Notes: generated by a model not told the origin, from the sequence alone. A stretch of DNA of 64,000 nt from Poseidonocella sp. HB161398 (GCF_005870025.1 NZ_VATA01000012.1:62001-126000), one strand, 5' to 3'. Counted from the stretch's first letter, positions 9,751 through 18,345 are shown. Translations and numbers: made by a program.

Positions 9751-10803
9751 TCAGGCCGGGCAGTCGATCGGCGCCAGCCCGAATTTCGCCGCCAGCGCGC
9801 GCAGCGCGGCCAGGCGCGGCTCCGAGACCTCGACGCCCTTCTCCAGCGCCGCCCGCCTCTTGGCCGCGGCGCGGTCGCCGGGCATCCGGACCGGCGCCTG
9901 GCCCTCTGGGACGGGATTGGCGCGGCAGGCCTCGGCAAGGAAGCTCGACTGCTCGAGGAAGGCCGCGCGCCCGGCGAAGGCCTCGGGGTCGATCACCTGC
10001 AGGAAGACATTCTGGGCGAATTCGCCGAGCTGCGTGTTCGAGCGGCCCTTGCCCGAAAGCCCCTGGCTGAGCAGCTCCTCGGCGATGGCCATGGCGAAGC
10101 CCTTGTAGCCCTTCAGCGTGCCGCCCAGCGGCAGCAGCGTGCCGCCGCGCTCGGTGAAGTCCTTCGGATCGTCGCTGGGCTGGCCGTCGGCGGTCTGCGC
10201 CCAGGCCTCGGGATAGCGCCGGCCCTCGGCGGCGAGGGTCTGGGACATGGTGACGGTGGTGATCGAGCAGGAGATGTCGATCAGGATCGGGTCGCCGTCG
10301 GTCGGGAAGCCGATGGCGGTCGGGTTCGGCGTCAGCAGCGCCTCGGTGCCGCCGAAGGGCGCCATCCGCCGTGCGCCCGGGTTGGACGAGCTCAGCCGCA
10401 CGATCAGCCCCTGTTCGGTCGCCTTGCGCAGATAGGCGGCCAGCGCGCAGGTATGGTGCGAATTGCGGATCGAGACGGTGACAGTGCCATGCTCGGGCGC
10501 GCGGCGGCAGGCCTCGGCGAGGGCCTGGCTGACCAGCCAGGCGCCGGGCAGGGAGGCGCCGTCCCAGACAAAGCTGCCGCCATGGTCGCTGACCACCGCA
10601 TGGTCGCCGGTGCCGTTCATGCTGCCCTCGGCCAGCGCGGTGACGTACCAGGGGATGAGGCCGACGCCATGGGTCTCATGGCCGATCATGTCGCCCTCGA
10701 CCAGCACTTCGGCGGTCGCGGCGGCCTTGCCGGGCGCCATCCCGGCGGCTTCGAGCAGGCTGGCGGCATGGGCTTCGAGGAGGGGCTTGGGAACAAGGGG
10801 CAT
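9751..10803 (-). CDS. Ldh_2-family malate/L-lactate-type dehydrogenase
   Basis: The 350-residue protein belongs to the malate/lactate/ureidoglycolate dehydrogenase family (not related to classical MDH/LDH), which uses NAD(P)H to reduce 2-keto acids or cyclic imines. Diagnostic stretches are the N-terminal HETHGVGLIPWYV, the SIRNSHHTCALAAY segment holding the catalytic His, a SSNPGARRMAPFGG loop, PNPTAIGFPTDGDP, and LPLGGTLKGYKGFAMAI. It lies downstream of a solitary peptide-type binding protein (10887-12398) on the same strand, but an intrinsic terminator separates them, so it is probably expressed by read-through at a lower level. Known members include 2,3-diketogulonate and delta-1-piperideine-2-carboxylate reductases; the substrate here is undecided. 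Confidence 0.88.
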   Translation of the reverse strand: MPLVPKPLLEAHAASLLEAAGMAPGKAAATAEVLVEGDMIGHETHGVGLIPWYVTALAEGSMNGTGDHAVVSDHGGSFVWDGASLPGAWLVSQALAEACRRAPEHGTVTVSIRNSHHTCALAAYLRKATEQGLIVRLSSSNPGARRMAPFGGTEALLTPNPTAIGFPTDGDPILIDISCSITTVTMSQTLAAEGRRYPEAWAQTADGQPSDDPKDFTERGGTLLPLGGTLKGYKGFAMAIAEELLSQGLSGKGRSNTQLGEFAQNVFLQVIDPEAFAGRAAFLEQSSFLAEACRANPVPEGQAPVRMPGDRAAAKRRAALEKGVEVSEPRLAALRALAAKFGLAPIDCPA

Positions 10804-10835
10804 GGGCAGGATCCGGGTCGGTTCGGGAAAACGGG

Positions 10836-10870
10836 AAAAAGCCGGCCTCCCGGGCGTGCCGGGAGGCCGG
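10836..10870 (-). terminator. Intrinsic terminator between binding protein and dehydrogenase
   Basis: On the minus strand, downstream of the gene ending at 10887, a perfect 12-bp stem (CCGGCCTCCCGG paired with CCGGGAGGCCGG, 10842-10853 and 10859-10870) with a 5-base loop is followed within one base by TTTTT and then a second T run. This is a textbook factor-independent terminator, placed so that only read-through would reach the Ldh_2 gene. Confidence 0.85.
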
Positions 10871-10886
10871 AGGGACAGGGACGGGG

Positions 10887-12398
10887 TCAGTCCTTGAAGC
10901 CGATCTGCGAGAGCTGCAGCTCCAGGTTGGTGGCGATGGTCGGCGTGAAGTCGAGCCGGGGCGAGACGCGGGTGTAGCCGACCATGTGGAAAAGCGGCAT
11001 GTCGGCGATGATGTCCTCGTTGACGATGGCGAAGACCTTCTGCCAGAGCGCCGCGCGCTCGTCGCCCGAGGCGGCGGTGGCGGTCTCGATCGCGGCGTCG
11101 AGCTCGGGGCTGTCGACCATCGAATGCGCGCCCTGGGAATGGTATTTCACATAGGCGGTGAAGACCGGGTCGCCCATCGCGTTGTCATGCTGCGCCTGGG
11201 TCAGGGTGGGGCCGTCGTCATCGGGGAAGGGGCGGACGAAATAGGTGTTCCAGACCGAGACGTCCTGCATCTGCAGATTGATGGTGAAGCCGACCTCGCG
11301 CAGCATCGCCGAGATCGCCTCCATCGCCTCGGTGGCATTGGCGAACTGGTTGACCCGGCCGATCAGGGTGATCGGCGCGTCGACCGGCACGCCGTCGGCC
11401 TTGGCCTCCGCCAGCAGCGCGCGCGCCCGGTCGGGATCGTAGGGGAAGGGCTTGATGTCCTTGTTGTAGCCCATCGTCGTCGGCACCACGAGCTGGGTGG
11501 CGATCTGGACATCCTCGGAGAAGAGCGTGCCGACCATCGCCTCTCGGTCGATGGCGAGGTTCAGCGCCTCGCGCACCCGGCGGTCGTCGAGCGGCGGCTC
11601 CAGCGTGTTGATCCTCAGCCGCGTGGTCTCGGAATTGGGATAGGAGAAGTCGGTCGCGGGATCGGTGGCGTCCTGGATCGCGATCGAGGGCACGATATCG
11701 GCCTCGCCGCTGGCGACCATGGCCGCGGCCACGGCGGAATCGGCGCGGAAGACGTAATGCGCGGCCTCGACCTCGGGCGTCTCGCCCCAGTAGTCGGGAT
11801 TGCGCGCCAGGGTGATCTCGCGGCCGACATCCCAGCTGTCGAAGACATAGGGCCCGGTCCCGACCGGCGCGCGGGTGAATTCGCCGGCGGGCGTGGCCGC
11901 CTTGCTCTGGACCGGCATCACCGCCATCAGGAGCGGCAGGATCGGCGAGGGCGGCGAGGTGGTGATGTCCAGCGTCAGCGGATCGGGCGTCTCGAAGCTG
12001 AAATCGATGCCGCCGAAGAACTTGGCGCCGACCTCGCAGGGCAGGTCCGGGTTCTTGTTGCGCTCGATCGAGAAGATCACGTCATCGGCGGTGAAGGCGC
12101 CGCCGTCATGGAAGGCCACGCCGTCGCGCAGGTGGAAGCGCCAGGTGTCTTCGTCGAGCTGCTCCCAGCTGGTCGCCAGCCGCGGCAGCAGGCCGCCATT
12201 GCGGTAGTCGTATTCGGTCAGCCGCTCGGTGATGTTCTGCGAGATGATGCGGCTGATATTCTGCCGCCCCACCATGCAGGGCTCCATCACGTCGACTTCT
12301 TCGCTCAGCACCACGGTGACGTCGCGGTCCTGCGCCAGGCACGCGCCTCCTGTTGCCGCGGCCAGTGCAGCCGCAGCCCAGATCCGGTTGATCTGCAT
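10887..12398 (-). CDS. Family-5 (oligopeptide/dipeptide-type) ABC substrate-binding protein
   Basis: The 503-residue periplasmic binding protein starts MQINRIWAAAALAAATGGACLAQ, a signal peptide cut before DRD. The ATG at 12398 is preferred over an in-frame ATG 15 bases upstream because GGAGGA lies seven bases before it. Family-5 marks include RLATSWEQLDEDTWRFHLRDGVAFHDG, FTADDVIFSIER, GTGPYVFDSWDVG, ARNPDYWGE and REALNLAIDREAMV. Members bind peptides, opines, nickel chelates or sugars. No permease or ATPase gene for it is in this window, so it is an orphan or feeds a transporter elsewhere. Its only downstream partner is an Ldh_2 dehydrogenase beyond a terminator. Confidence 0.9.
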   Translation of the reverse strand: MQINRIWAAAALAAATGGACLAQDRDVTVVLSEEVDVMEPCMVGRQNISRIISQNITERLTEYDYRNGGLLPRLATSWEQLDEDTWRFHLRDGVAFHDGGAFTADDVIFSIERNKNPDLPCEVGAKFFGGIDFSFETPDPLTLDITTSPPSPILPLLMAVMPVQSKAATPAGEFTRAPVGTGPYVFDSWDVGREITLARNPDYWGETPEVEAAHYVFRADSAVAAAMVASGEADIVPSIAIQDATDPATDFSYPNSETTRLRINTLEPPLDDRRVREALNLAIDREAMVGTLFSEDVQIATQLVVPTTMGYNKDIKPFPYDPDRARALLAEAKADGVPVDAPITLIGRVNQFANATEAMEAISAMLREVGFTINLQMQDVSVWNTYFVRPFPDDDGPTLTQAQHDNAMGDPVFTAYVKYHSQGAHSMVDSPELDAAIETATAASGDERAALWQKVFAIVNEDIIADMPLFHMVGYTRVSPRLDFTPTIATNLELQLSQIGFKD

Positions 12399-12413
12399 GT
12401 CTATCTCCTCCAT

Positions 12414-12516
12414 CGGCCCCCGGAATGTCTCCCCCGGCGGGACTCGATCTTATAATGTACGATCTTTTTATAAATCGAAAGACATTTTATTGGAGGCGCC
12501 CGGAGCGGGCCCGTGC
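12414..12516 (-). promoter_or_regulatory. AT-rich promoter region of the binding-protein gene
   Basis: In otherwise 70% G+C DNA, 12453-12491 is strikingly AT-rich. On the minus strand it reads a possible -10 box TACATT at 12459-12454 followed by ATAAG. CGATCTT is repeated directly, the second copy within 15 bases of the first. This is the only non-coding DNA between the CobW-type gene and the binding protein, so it should hold the promoter and any operator. No confident -35 box is visible. Confidence 0.45.
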
Positions 12517-13503
12517 TCAGCCCGGAGGGACAGCGCGGCCGGCCTCGAGCAGCGCTTCCAGCGCCGCGGGCTCGATCACGCCGCTGCGGGCCAGAAGCAC
12601 GATGGACGAGCGCGCGGGCAGCGGTCCCGGCTCCGTCCGCAGCTCGCGCCGCTTGCCGACGAGGTCGAAGACCAGCCGCTGGCCGCCTGTGCCGCGGAAC
12701 ACGCCCTTGCCGCGCAGCAGCCCCTGCGGCAGCGCCCGGATCGCCTTGCGCAGCTGCGCCGGGTCCATGTCCGCGTTGCCCTGCCAGGACCAGGAGGCGA
12801 ATTCCGCCGCGTGGTCGTGGTGATGGTGGTGATGGCCATGGCCGCAATCCGGGCCGCAGGCGTGATCCGCCGCAGGCAGGCCGTCGCGCGCGGGCGCCAG
12901 CCCGGTCAGCAGGTCGAGCGGGATCTCCGCCCGGGTGGTGCGCAGGCTGTGGAGCCGCGGCTGCTGGGCGCGTAGCTGCGCCTCGATCCGGTCGATGGCG
13001 GCGGGCTCCGCCTGGTCGCACTTGTTGAGGATCGCCAGATCGCTGCCCGCCACCTGGTCCATCGCCAGATCGGTCGAGGCGGCGTCGAGATCGGCGAAGC
13101 TGCCGCAATCGACCAGGCAGAGCACCGCGTCGAGCGCCACCCGCCCCTCCAGCCGCGGATCCTCGAAGACGGCGGCGATCTGCAGCGGGCGCGACACGCC
13201 GCTGGCCTCGATCACCAGCCGCTCGGGCCGGGGCTCCTGCGCCAGGACGGTCTCGATCGCGCCGACCAGGTCGTCCTGGATGGTGCAGCAGATGCAGCCG
13301 TTCTGCAGCGCCAGCACGTCCTCGCCGGCGATCTCCGTCACCAGCTCGGCATCGAGGTTGATCTCGCCGAAGTCATTGACCAGCACCGCCATGCGCGGGC
13401 TCTCGGGGGCGCGCAGCAGGCGGGCGAGCAGCGTCGTCTTCCCTGCGCCGAGGAAGCCGGTGAGGATGACGGCGGGCAGGGGCGTGTCGAGGGGGTCGGT
13501 CAT
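12517..13503 (-). CDS. CobW/P47K-family metal-handling GTPase
   Basis: The 328-residue protein has the COG0523 architecture. A P-loop GFLGAGKT (residues 16-23) is followed by the metal-binding C-x-C-C site (C70, C72, C73 in NGCICCTI), the ExxG segment IEASGVSRP, the guanine-specificity motif NKCD (160-163), a His-rich stretch with six consecutive His (about 214-231), and a CobW C-terminal domain. Family members insert Zn, Co or other metals into client proteins, and many are induced by zinc shortage. The ATG at 13503 with GAAGG upstream is chosen; the frame is open to 13647 but that extension is not family-like. No cobalamin genes are nearby, so a Zn-chaperone role fits better than cobaltochelatase support. 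Confidence 0.88.
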   Translation of the reverse strand: MTDPLDTPLPAVILTGFLGAGKTTLLARLLRAPESPRMAVLVNDFGEINLDAELVTEIAGEDVLALQNGCICCTIQDDLVGAIETVLAQEPRPERLVIEASGVSRPLQIAAVFEDPRLEGRVALDAVLCLVDCGSFADLDAASTDLAMDQVAGSDLAILNKCDQAEPAAIDRIEAQLRAQQPRLHSLRTTRAEIPLDLLTGLAPARDGLPAADHACGPDCGHGHHHHHHDHAAEFASWSWQGNADMDPAQLRKAIRALPQGLLRGKGVFRGTGGQRLVFDLVGKRRELRTEPGPLPARSSIVLLARSGVIEPAALEALLEAGRAVPPG

Positions 13504-13638
13504 GGCGGGCCTTCGCGTTCCGGTAGGGGGCGTGTCCCCGCCATTGGCGCAGATGCGGCCCGGCCTGGCGACTCCCCGGCGCGCCGGAAGCGGCCGCCGG
13601 CCGGAAAACGCGCCCCGGATGCACAATTTTTCGCCGAA

Positions 13639-13658
13639 AACAAACACGCCTGTTTGTT
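13639..13658. promoter_or_regulatory. Palindromic operator candidate between CobW and amidohydrolase genes
   Basis: AACAAACA and TGTTTGTT form perfect 8-bp inverted arms around CGCC, in the 404-bp divergent gap 13504-13907. A further half-site-like GTTTGTTTGC occurs at 13724-13733, beside a TTGACA hexamer at 13705-13710. The palindrome is 136 bases upstream of the CobW-type start. A Zur- or other repressor site is plausible for a CobW gene, but it does not obviously match a Zur box known to me. Confidence 0.5.
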
Positions 13659-13737
13659 AATTTCCGGTTAATCGGGGAAATCGCGGATTTTCCCGACGCG
13701 GCGTTTGACAAGCCGGGGGGCGGGTTTGTTTGCTCGG

Positions 13738-13890
13738 GGAAGGCCAGCGCCGCGACGGCGCGGCTTCCGCCCGGCAGGGGCCCCGCAATGCGGGACCCGC
13801 TGCGCCCCCGACCTTTCTTCCCGCCCGGTGCCATCCGGGTCCCCTGCCGTGAATTCTGCAGGCACGGCAGACATTTGCCCGCTTGCGGGC
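13738..13890 (+). promoter_or_regulatory. Structured 5' leader before the amidohydrolase operon
   Basis: Four hairpins follow each other upstream of the start at 13908. The first is a long one at 13738-13768 (GGAAG..CC..GCGCCG, loop CGA, CGGCGC.GG.CTTCC). Next is CCCGC-AAT-GCGGG near 13782-13794, then CTGCCGTG/CACGGCAG with an 11-base spacer at 13844-13870, then GCCCGC-TT-GCGGGC at 13877-13890, just before the AAGGAG ribosome site. A leader this structured may regulate translation or transcript stability. I recognise no known riboswitch consensus. Confidence 0.4.
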
Positions 13891-13907
13891 CAGCCAAGGA
13901 GACGGCC

Positions 13908-15155
13908 ATGCGACCCGGCCAGGGCCAGAAACTCTTCCGCAATCTGCGGCTGCTCGACCCCGAGCAGGACGGGCTCAGCGAGGGGATCGAGATCCTGGTG
14001 GAGGGCACCCGCATCCGCGAGGTCTCGGACCGGCCGGTTGCCGCATCCGGGGCCGACGTGATCGATTGCGGCGGACGCACGCTGATGCCGGGGCTGATCG
14101 ACAGCCATGTCCATGTCGTGCTGAACGAGGTCTTCCTGCCGCGGCTGGAGACCCAGCCGCTGACGCTGATGACAGCGCATGCCATGGCCGAGATGAAGGC
14201 GATGCTGGGCCGCGGCTTCACCACCGTGCGCGACACGGGCGGCGCCGACTGGGGGCTGCGCCAGGGCGTCGAGGACGGTCTGATCGAGGGGCCGCGGCTT
14301 TTCGTGGCGGGCCGCGCCATCGGCCCGACGGGCGGGCATAGCGACGGGCGGCGGCGCACGGACAGCGCCATCAGATGCGCCTGCTGCGACGCGCTGGCCT
14401 TCACGCTCTGCCTGGCCGACGGGGCGGACGAGGTCCGCAAGGCCGTCCGCGAGGAGATGCGCCAGGGCTGCGACCATATCAAGATCATGATGTCGGGCGG
14501 CGTGGCCTCGCCCTATGACCCGCTCGACAGCCTGCAATTCTCCATGGGCGAGGTGCGCGCCGCGGTTGCCGAGGCCGAGGCCTTCGGCCGCTATGTCTGC
14601 GCCCATGCCTATTCGCCCGAGGCGATCCTGCGCGCGGCCGAAGGCGGCGTGCGCTGCATCGAGCACGGCAACCTGATCAACGAGGAGGCCGCCGCCGCCA
14701 TGGCCGCCAAGGGCATGTTCATGGTGGCGAACCTGGTGGCCTATTTCACCATGAAGGACCGCGCGGCCGAGTTCGGCATGGATGCCGGCATGCTGGAGAA
14801 GAACGACGTGGTGATCGAGGGCGGGCTGCGCTCGCTGGAGATCTGCAAGGCCGCGGGCGTTCCGGTCGCCTTCGGCAGCGACCTGCTGGGCCAGCTGCGC
14901 GGGGCGCAGTCGCGCGAATTCACCATCCGCCGCGAGGTGCTGCCCGCGATCGACATCATCCGCTCGGCCACGACGATCGGCGCGAGGCTGCTGAAGAAGG
15001 AGGGCGAGCTGGGCTGCATCGCGCCCGGCGCGCTCGCCGACATGATCCTCGTCGACGGCGATCCGCTTGCCGATATCTCGCTGCTTGCGGGGCAGGGGGA
15101 GCATATCCCGCTGATCCTGCAGAACGGCCATCTCGTCCGGAACCGCCTGCAATGA
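13908..15155 (+). CDS. Amidohydrolase, Xaa-Pro dipeptidase-like/Sgx9260-type carboxypeptidase (copy 1)
   Basis: This 415-residue metal-dependent hydrolase carries the full binuclear amidohydrolase set: HVH (H67, H69) after PGLIDS, a carboxylatable Lys (K192 in DHIKIMMSGG), H233 (AHAY), H253 (EHGN) and D325 (GSDLLG). Related enzymes cleave the C-terminal residue from dipeptides or N-acyl amino acids; the same family holds ochratoxin amidohydrolases. A C-x-C-C cluster (C157, C159, C160) follows the conserved GPTGGHSDG loop. The ATG at 13908 has AAGGAG seven bases upstream. A close paralogue starts 22 bases after its end, then a polyamine-type importer. No signal peptide, so it acts in the cytoplasm on imported substrate. 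Exact substrate unknown. Confidence 0.87.
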   Translation: MRPGQGQKLFRNLRLLDPEQDGLSEGIEILVEGTRIREVSDRPVAASGADVIDCGGRTLMPGLIDSHVHVVLNEVFLPRLETQPLTLMTAHAMAEMKAMLGRGFTTVRDTGGADWGLRQGVEDGLIEGPRLFVAGRAIGPTGGHSDGRRRTDSAIRCACCDALAFTLCLADGADEVRKAVREEMRQGCDHIKIMMSGGVASPYDPLDSLQFSMGEVRAAVAEAEAFGRYVCAHAYSPEAILRAAEGGVRCIEHGNLINEEAAAAMAAKGMFMVANLVAYFTMKDRAAEFGMDAGMLEKNDVVIEGGLRSLEICKAAGVPVAFGSDLLGQLRGAQSREFTIRREVLPAIDIIRSATTIGARLLKKEGELGCIAPGALADMILVDGDPLADISLLAGQGEHIPLILQNGHLVRNRLQ

Positions 15156-15177
15156 CCCGCCCCTCGGGAGCCCGCCC

Positions 15178-16425
15178 ATGACCACGCCGATCCTGTTCCG
15201 CAACCTCAAGCTTCTCGACCCGTCCTTCGATGCGCCGCGCGAGGGCTACGAGGTCGTCGTCGAGGGCGAGCGCATCCGCGAGGTCTCCGACGTGCCGGTG
15301 ACGCTGGCCGGGGCGCAGGTGGTCGATTGCGGCGGGCGCGTGCTGATGCCCGGGCTGATCGACTGCCATGTCCATTCGATGCATTCCGAGGTCTATACCC
15401 GCAAGCTCGAGGACATCCCGATGACGCTGGCCGCTGCCCGCGGCGCGCGGCGGCTGAAGGAGATGCTCCATCGCGGCTTCACCACCGTCCGCGACACCGG
15501 CGGCACCGACTGGGGCATGAAGCAGGCGGTGGAGCTGGGACTGATCGAGGGGCCGCGGCTCTTCATTGCCGGGCGCTCCATCGGCCCGACGGGCGGCCAT
15601 AGCGACGGCCGGGCGCGGACCAATCCGGGCTATGCCTGCCCCTGCTGCAACGGCATGGCCTTCCTCAGGGTCGTGGCCGATGGCGAGGACGGCGTCCGCA
15701 AGACCGTGCGCGAGCAGATGCGCCAGGGCGCCGACCATATCAAGATCATGGCCTCGGGCGGGGTGGCCTCGCCCAACGACCCGCTCGACAGCCTGCAATT
15801 CACCATGGAAGAGATGGAGGCCGCGGTCGAGGAGGCCGAGAATTTCGGCCGCTACGTGCTGGCCCATGCCTATTCGGCCGAGGCGATCACCCGCGCCGTC
15901 ACCGCGGGCGTGCGCACCATCGAGCATGGCAACCTGATCGACGCGGCTGCCGCGAAGCTGATGGCCGAGAACGGCGCCTATCTGGTGGCCAACCTCGTCG
16001 CCTATGTCGCGATGAAGGAGCGCGCGGCGGATTTCGGCATGCCCGCCGTCATGCTGGAGAAGAACGACATGGTGCTCGAGGGCGGCTACCGTTCGCTGGA
16101 GATCTGCAGGGAAGCGGGCGTCAAGGTCGCCTATGGCTCGGATCTCCTCGGCGCGCTGAACGAGGACCAGAGCCGCGAATTCTCCATCCGAGCCGAGGTG
16201 CAGTCGCCGATCGAGGTGATCCGCGCCGCCACCACCATCGCCGCCGAGGTGATCCGCCGTCCGGGGCTTCTGGGCACCGTGGCGGAGGGCGCCTTTGCCG
16301 ACCTGATCCTCGTCGATGGCGACCCGACGCGCGACGTCACGCTGCTTGAAGGGCAGGGGCGGCACATGCCCGTCATCATGAAGGGCGGCGCCTTCGTCTC
16401 CAACCGGCTGGGCCAGGCGGCATGA
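15178..16425 (+). CDS. Amidohydrolase, Xaa-Pro dipeptidase-like/Sgx9260-type carboxypeptidase (copy 2)
   Basis: At 415 residues this is a tandem paralogue of the preceding gene; by eye well over half the positions are identical. The metal ligands are kept (H64, H66, K189, H230, H250, D322), as is the C-x-C-C cluster (C154, C156, C157). Differences concentrate after the HVH motif (SMHSEVYTRKLEDIPMTL here, VVLNEVFLPRLETQPLTL in copy 1), a region that lines the active site in this superfamily, so the two copies probably differ in substrate range. Its stop overlaps the permease start at 16422 by ATGA, which couples hydrolysis to uptake. Cytoplasmic. Confidence 0.87.
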   Translation: MTTPILFRNLKLLDPSFDAPREGYEVVVEGERIREVSDVPVTLAGAQVVDCGGRVLMPGLIDCHVHSMHSEVYTRKLEDIPMTLAAARGARRLKEMLHRGFTTVRDTGGTDWGMKQAVELGLIEGPRLFIAGRSIGPTGGHSDGRARTNPGYACPCCNGMAFLRVVADGEDGVRKTVREQMRQGADHIKIMASGGVASPNDPLDSLQFTMEEMEAAVEEAENFGRYVLAHAYSAEAITRAVTAGVRTIEHGNLIDAAAAKLMAENGAYLVANLVAYVAMKERAADFGMPAVMLEKNDMVLEGGYRSLEICREAGVKVAYGSDLLGALNEDQSREFSIRAEVQSPIEVIRAATTIAAEVIRRPGLLGTVAEGAFADLILVDGDPTRDVTLLEGQGRHMPVIMKGGAFVSNRLGQAA

Positions 16426-17243
16426 GCGTCCTTCCCGACCGCCGCCGGCTGGGCCGCTGGGCACTGAACGGCGCGGCCGGGCTGGCCTTCCTCTACATCC
16501 TGATCCCGCTGATCTTCGTCACCTGGCTGTCGGTCTATGCCCAGGAGATCCCCTCCTACCCGCCGGAGGGCTATTCGCTGCGCTGGTACGGGGCGGGGAT
16601 CGCCAATGACCGCTTCCTGTCGGCCTTCTGGACTTCCACCCAGGTCGGGGTGATCGCCACGCTGATCGGGCTCGTCGTCGCGCTGCCCGCGGCGCTGGCG
16701 CTGAACCGCTACAAGCTCTTCCTCGGCGGCGCGATCTCGAACCTGCTCCTGATGCCGCTGATCGTCCCGGGGATCGTGCTGGGCTTCGCGCTCTATGTCT
16801 TCCAGGTCGAGACCGAGATCGCCACCGGCCTGCCGATCATCGGCAGCTTCTGGGGCATCGTCTTCGGCCATGTGCTCTTGGTGATCCCGTGGACGGTGCG
16901 GCTGATCCTGGCGAGCCTGGCGGGCTTCGACCGCACGCTGGAGGAGGCCGCGCAGAACCTGGGCGCCGACCGGCTGACCACCTTCCGCCGCGTGACCGTG
17001 CCCTCGATCCTTCCGGGCATCGTCGCGGGCTGCCTCTTCGGCTTCGTGTCGTCCTTCGGCAATCTCGAGGTCAGCCTCTTCCTCGTCGCGCCGGGGCAGA
17101 CGACCCTGCCGATCGCGATCCTGCAGTACCTGGAATGGCGGATCGACCCGTCGGTCGCCGCAGTCTCGGTCATGCAGATCGCCGTCATCGCCGTGGCGCT
17201 CCTTGTCACCGACCGTTTCGTCAAGATCAGCCGGGTAGTGTAA
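16422..17243 (+). CDS. ABC transporter permease, spermidine/putrescine PotC type
   Basis: The 273-residue integral membrane protein has six predicted helices, starting with AGLAFLYILIPLIFVTWLSVY. It has the EAA-type loop DRTLEEAAQNLGADRLTTFRRVTVPSILPGI, which docks the ATPase. PotC-like proteins import polyamines, but the wider family moves many cationic or small organic compounds. It overlaps the upstream amidohydrolase by four bases and the ATPase by one base (TAATG). Confidence 0.9.
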   Translation: MSVLPDRRRLGRWALNGAAGLAFLYILIPLIFVTWLSVYAQEIPSYPPEGYSLRWYGAGIANDRFLSAFWTSTQVGVIATLIGLVVALPAALALNRYKLFLGGAISNLLLMPLIVPGIVLGFALYVFQVETEIATGLPIIGSFWGIVFGHVLLVIPWTVRLILASLAGFDRTLEEAAQNLGADRLTTFRRVTVPSILPGIVAGCLFGFVSSFGNLEVSLFLVAPGQTTLPIAILQYLEWRIDPSVAAVSVMQIAVIAVALLVTDRFVKISRVV

Positions 17244-18310
17244 TGGCCAGACTGGAACTCAACGCCCTCACCAAGCGCTATGGCGACTTCCATGCCGCCC
17301 GCGACGTGAGCCTCGACGTGCCCGAGGGCGAGTTCCTCGTGCTCCTCGGCCCCTCGGGCTGCGGCAAGACCACCACGCTGAGGATGGTGGCGGGCTTCGT
17401 CGAGCCGACCGCGGGCAGCATCTCGATCGGCGGCACGGATGTCACCCGCCTGCCGCCCTGGAAACGGAATACCGGGCTCGTCTTCCAGAACTACGCGCTT
17501 TTCCCGCACATGACGGTGGCCGAGAACGTCGCCTTCGGGCTGGAGATGCGCAAGCTGTCGAAGGCGGAGACCGCCGAGAAGGTGAAGGGCGCGCTCGATC
17601 TGGTGCAGCTCGGTCATCTCGCCGACCGCTATCCGCGGCAGATGTCGGGCGGGCAGCAGCAGCGGGTCGCGCTGGCCCGCGCGCTGGTCTTCCGCCCCGA
17701 TGTGCTGCTCCTCGACGAGCCCCTGTCCAATCTCGACGCCAAGCTGCGCCAGGAGGTCCGGATCGAGATCCGCGCGCTGCAGCAGCGGCTGGGCATCACC
17801 GCCGTGATGGTCACCCATGACCAGGAAGAGGCGCTGACCATGTCCGACCGGCTGGTCGTGATGAGCGAGGGCCAGGTCCGCCAGGTCGGCACCCAGAGGG
17901 AGCTCTACGAGACCCCGGCCAGCCGCTTCGTCGCGGGCTTCGTCGGCCGGTCGAGCTTCCTCGAGGGCGAGCTGCGCGACGGCCGCCTCGTCACCCAGGG
18001 CGGGCTCGCCCTCGAAACGCCGAAGCCGGTCCACGGCAAGGTCACCGCCGCGCTGCGCCCCGAACGCATCGCCGTCTCGGCCGAGCCGCCCGCGGAGGGG
18101 ACGAATGTCTTTCCCGGCACGGTGGAGCTCGTCTCCTACATGGGCGGGCTGATCGACCTGCATGTGCGGCTGAGCCCCTCCGATGTCGTCGTCGCGCAGG
18201 TCACCAACCAGGGCGGCGGCACGCTGCCGGCGACGGGCGACCGCGTCTATCTCAGCCTCGGCAGCCCCGCGGTCTTCCCCGCTTCCGATCCCCATGCGCG
18301 GGGCCACTGA
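17243..18310 (+). CDS. ABC transporter ATP-binding protein, PotA type
   Basis: The 355-residue ATPase starts at an ATG that shares its A with the permease stop. It has Walker [10 protein letters not shown] (about residues 36-44), Q-loop [13 protein letters not shown], signature [15 protein letters not shown], Walker [16 protein letters not shown], and the H-loop [17 protein letters not shown]-terminal TOBE-like domain (about 240-350) is typical of the polyamine/Fe/sulfate-type ATPases. It energises the importer encoded at 16422-20376. Confidence 0.92.
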   Translation: MARLELNALTKRYGDFHAARDVSLDVPEGEFLVLLGPSGCGKTTTLRMVAGFVEPTAGSISIGGTDVTRLPPWKRNTGLVFQNYALFPHMTVAENVAFGLEMRKLSKAETAEKVKGALDLVQLGHLADRYPRQMSGGQQQRVALARALVFRPDVLLLDEPLSNLDAKLRQEVRIEIRALQQRLGITAVMVTHDQEEALTMSDRLVVMSEGQVRQVGTQRELYETPASRFVAGFVGRSSFLEGELRDGRLVTQGGLALETPKPVHGKVTAALRPERIAVSAEPPAEGTNVFPGTVELVSYMGGLIDLHVRLSPSDVVVAQVTNQGGGTLPATGDRVYLSLGSPAVFPASDPHARGH

Positions 18311-18326
18311 GCCCCGGCCCGAAAAA

Positions 18327-18345
18327 CCGTCCCGCCAGAGGACGG
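18327..18345 (+). promoter_or_regulatory. Small intercistronic hairpin before the binding-protein gene
   Basis: CCGTCC and GGACGG form a perfect 6-bp stem with a 7-base loop in the 72-bp gap between ATPase and binding protein. Such hairpins often stabilise the downstream binding-protein message so that it exceeds the membrane components. No T run follows, so it is not a classical terminator. Confidence 0.45.

Noticed and set aside
12517-13647. Longer CobW-type protein starting at GTG 13647
   Set aside because: The extension is not family-like and its start overlaps the palindrome; ATG 13503 places the P-loop at the usual distance.
13738-13890. Known riboswitch in the amidohydrolase leader
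   Set aside because: I could not match glycine, guanidine, TPP, cobalamin or SAM consensus features; only generic hairpins are seen.
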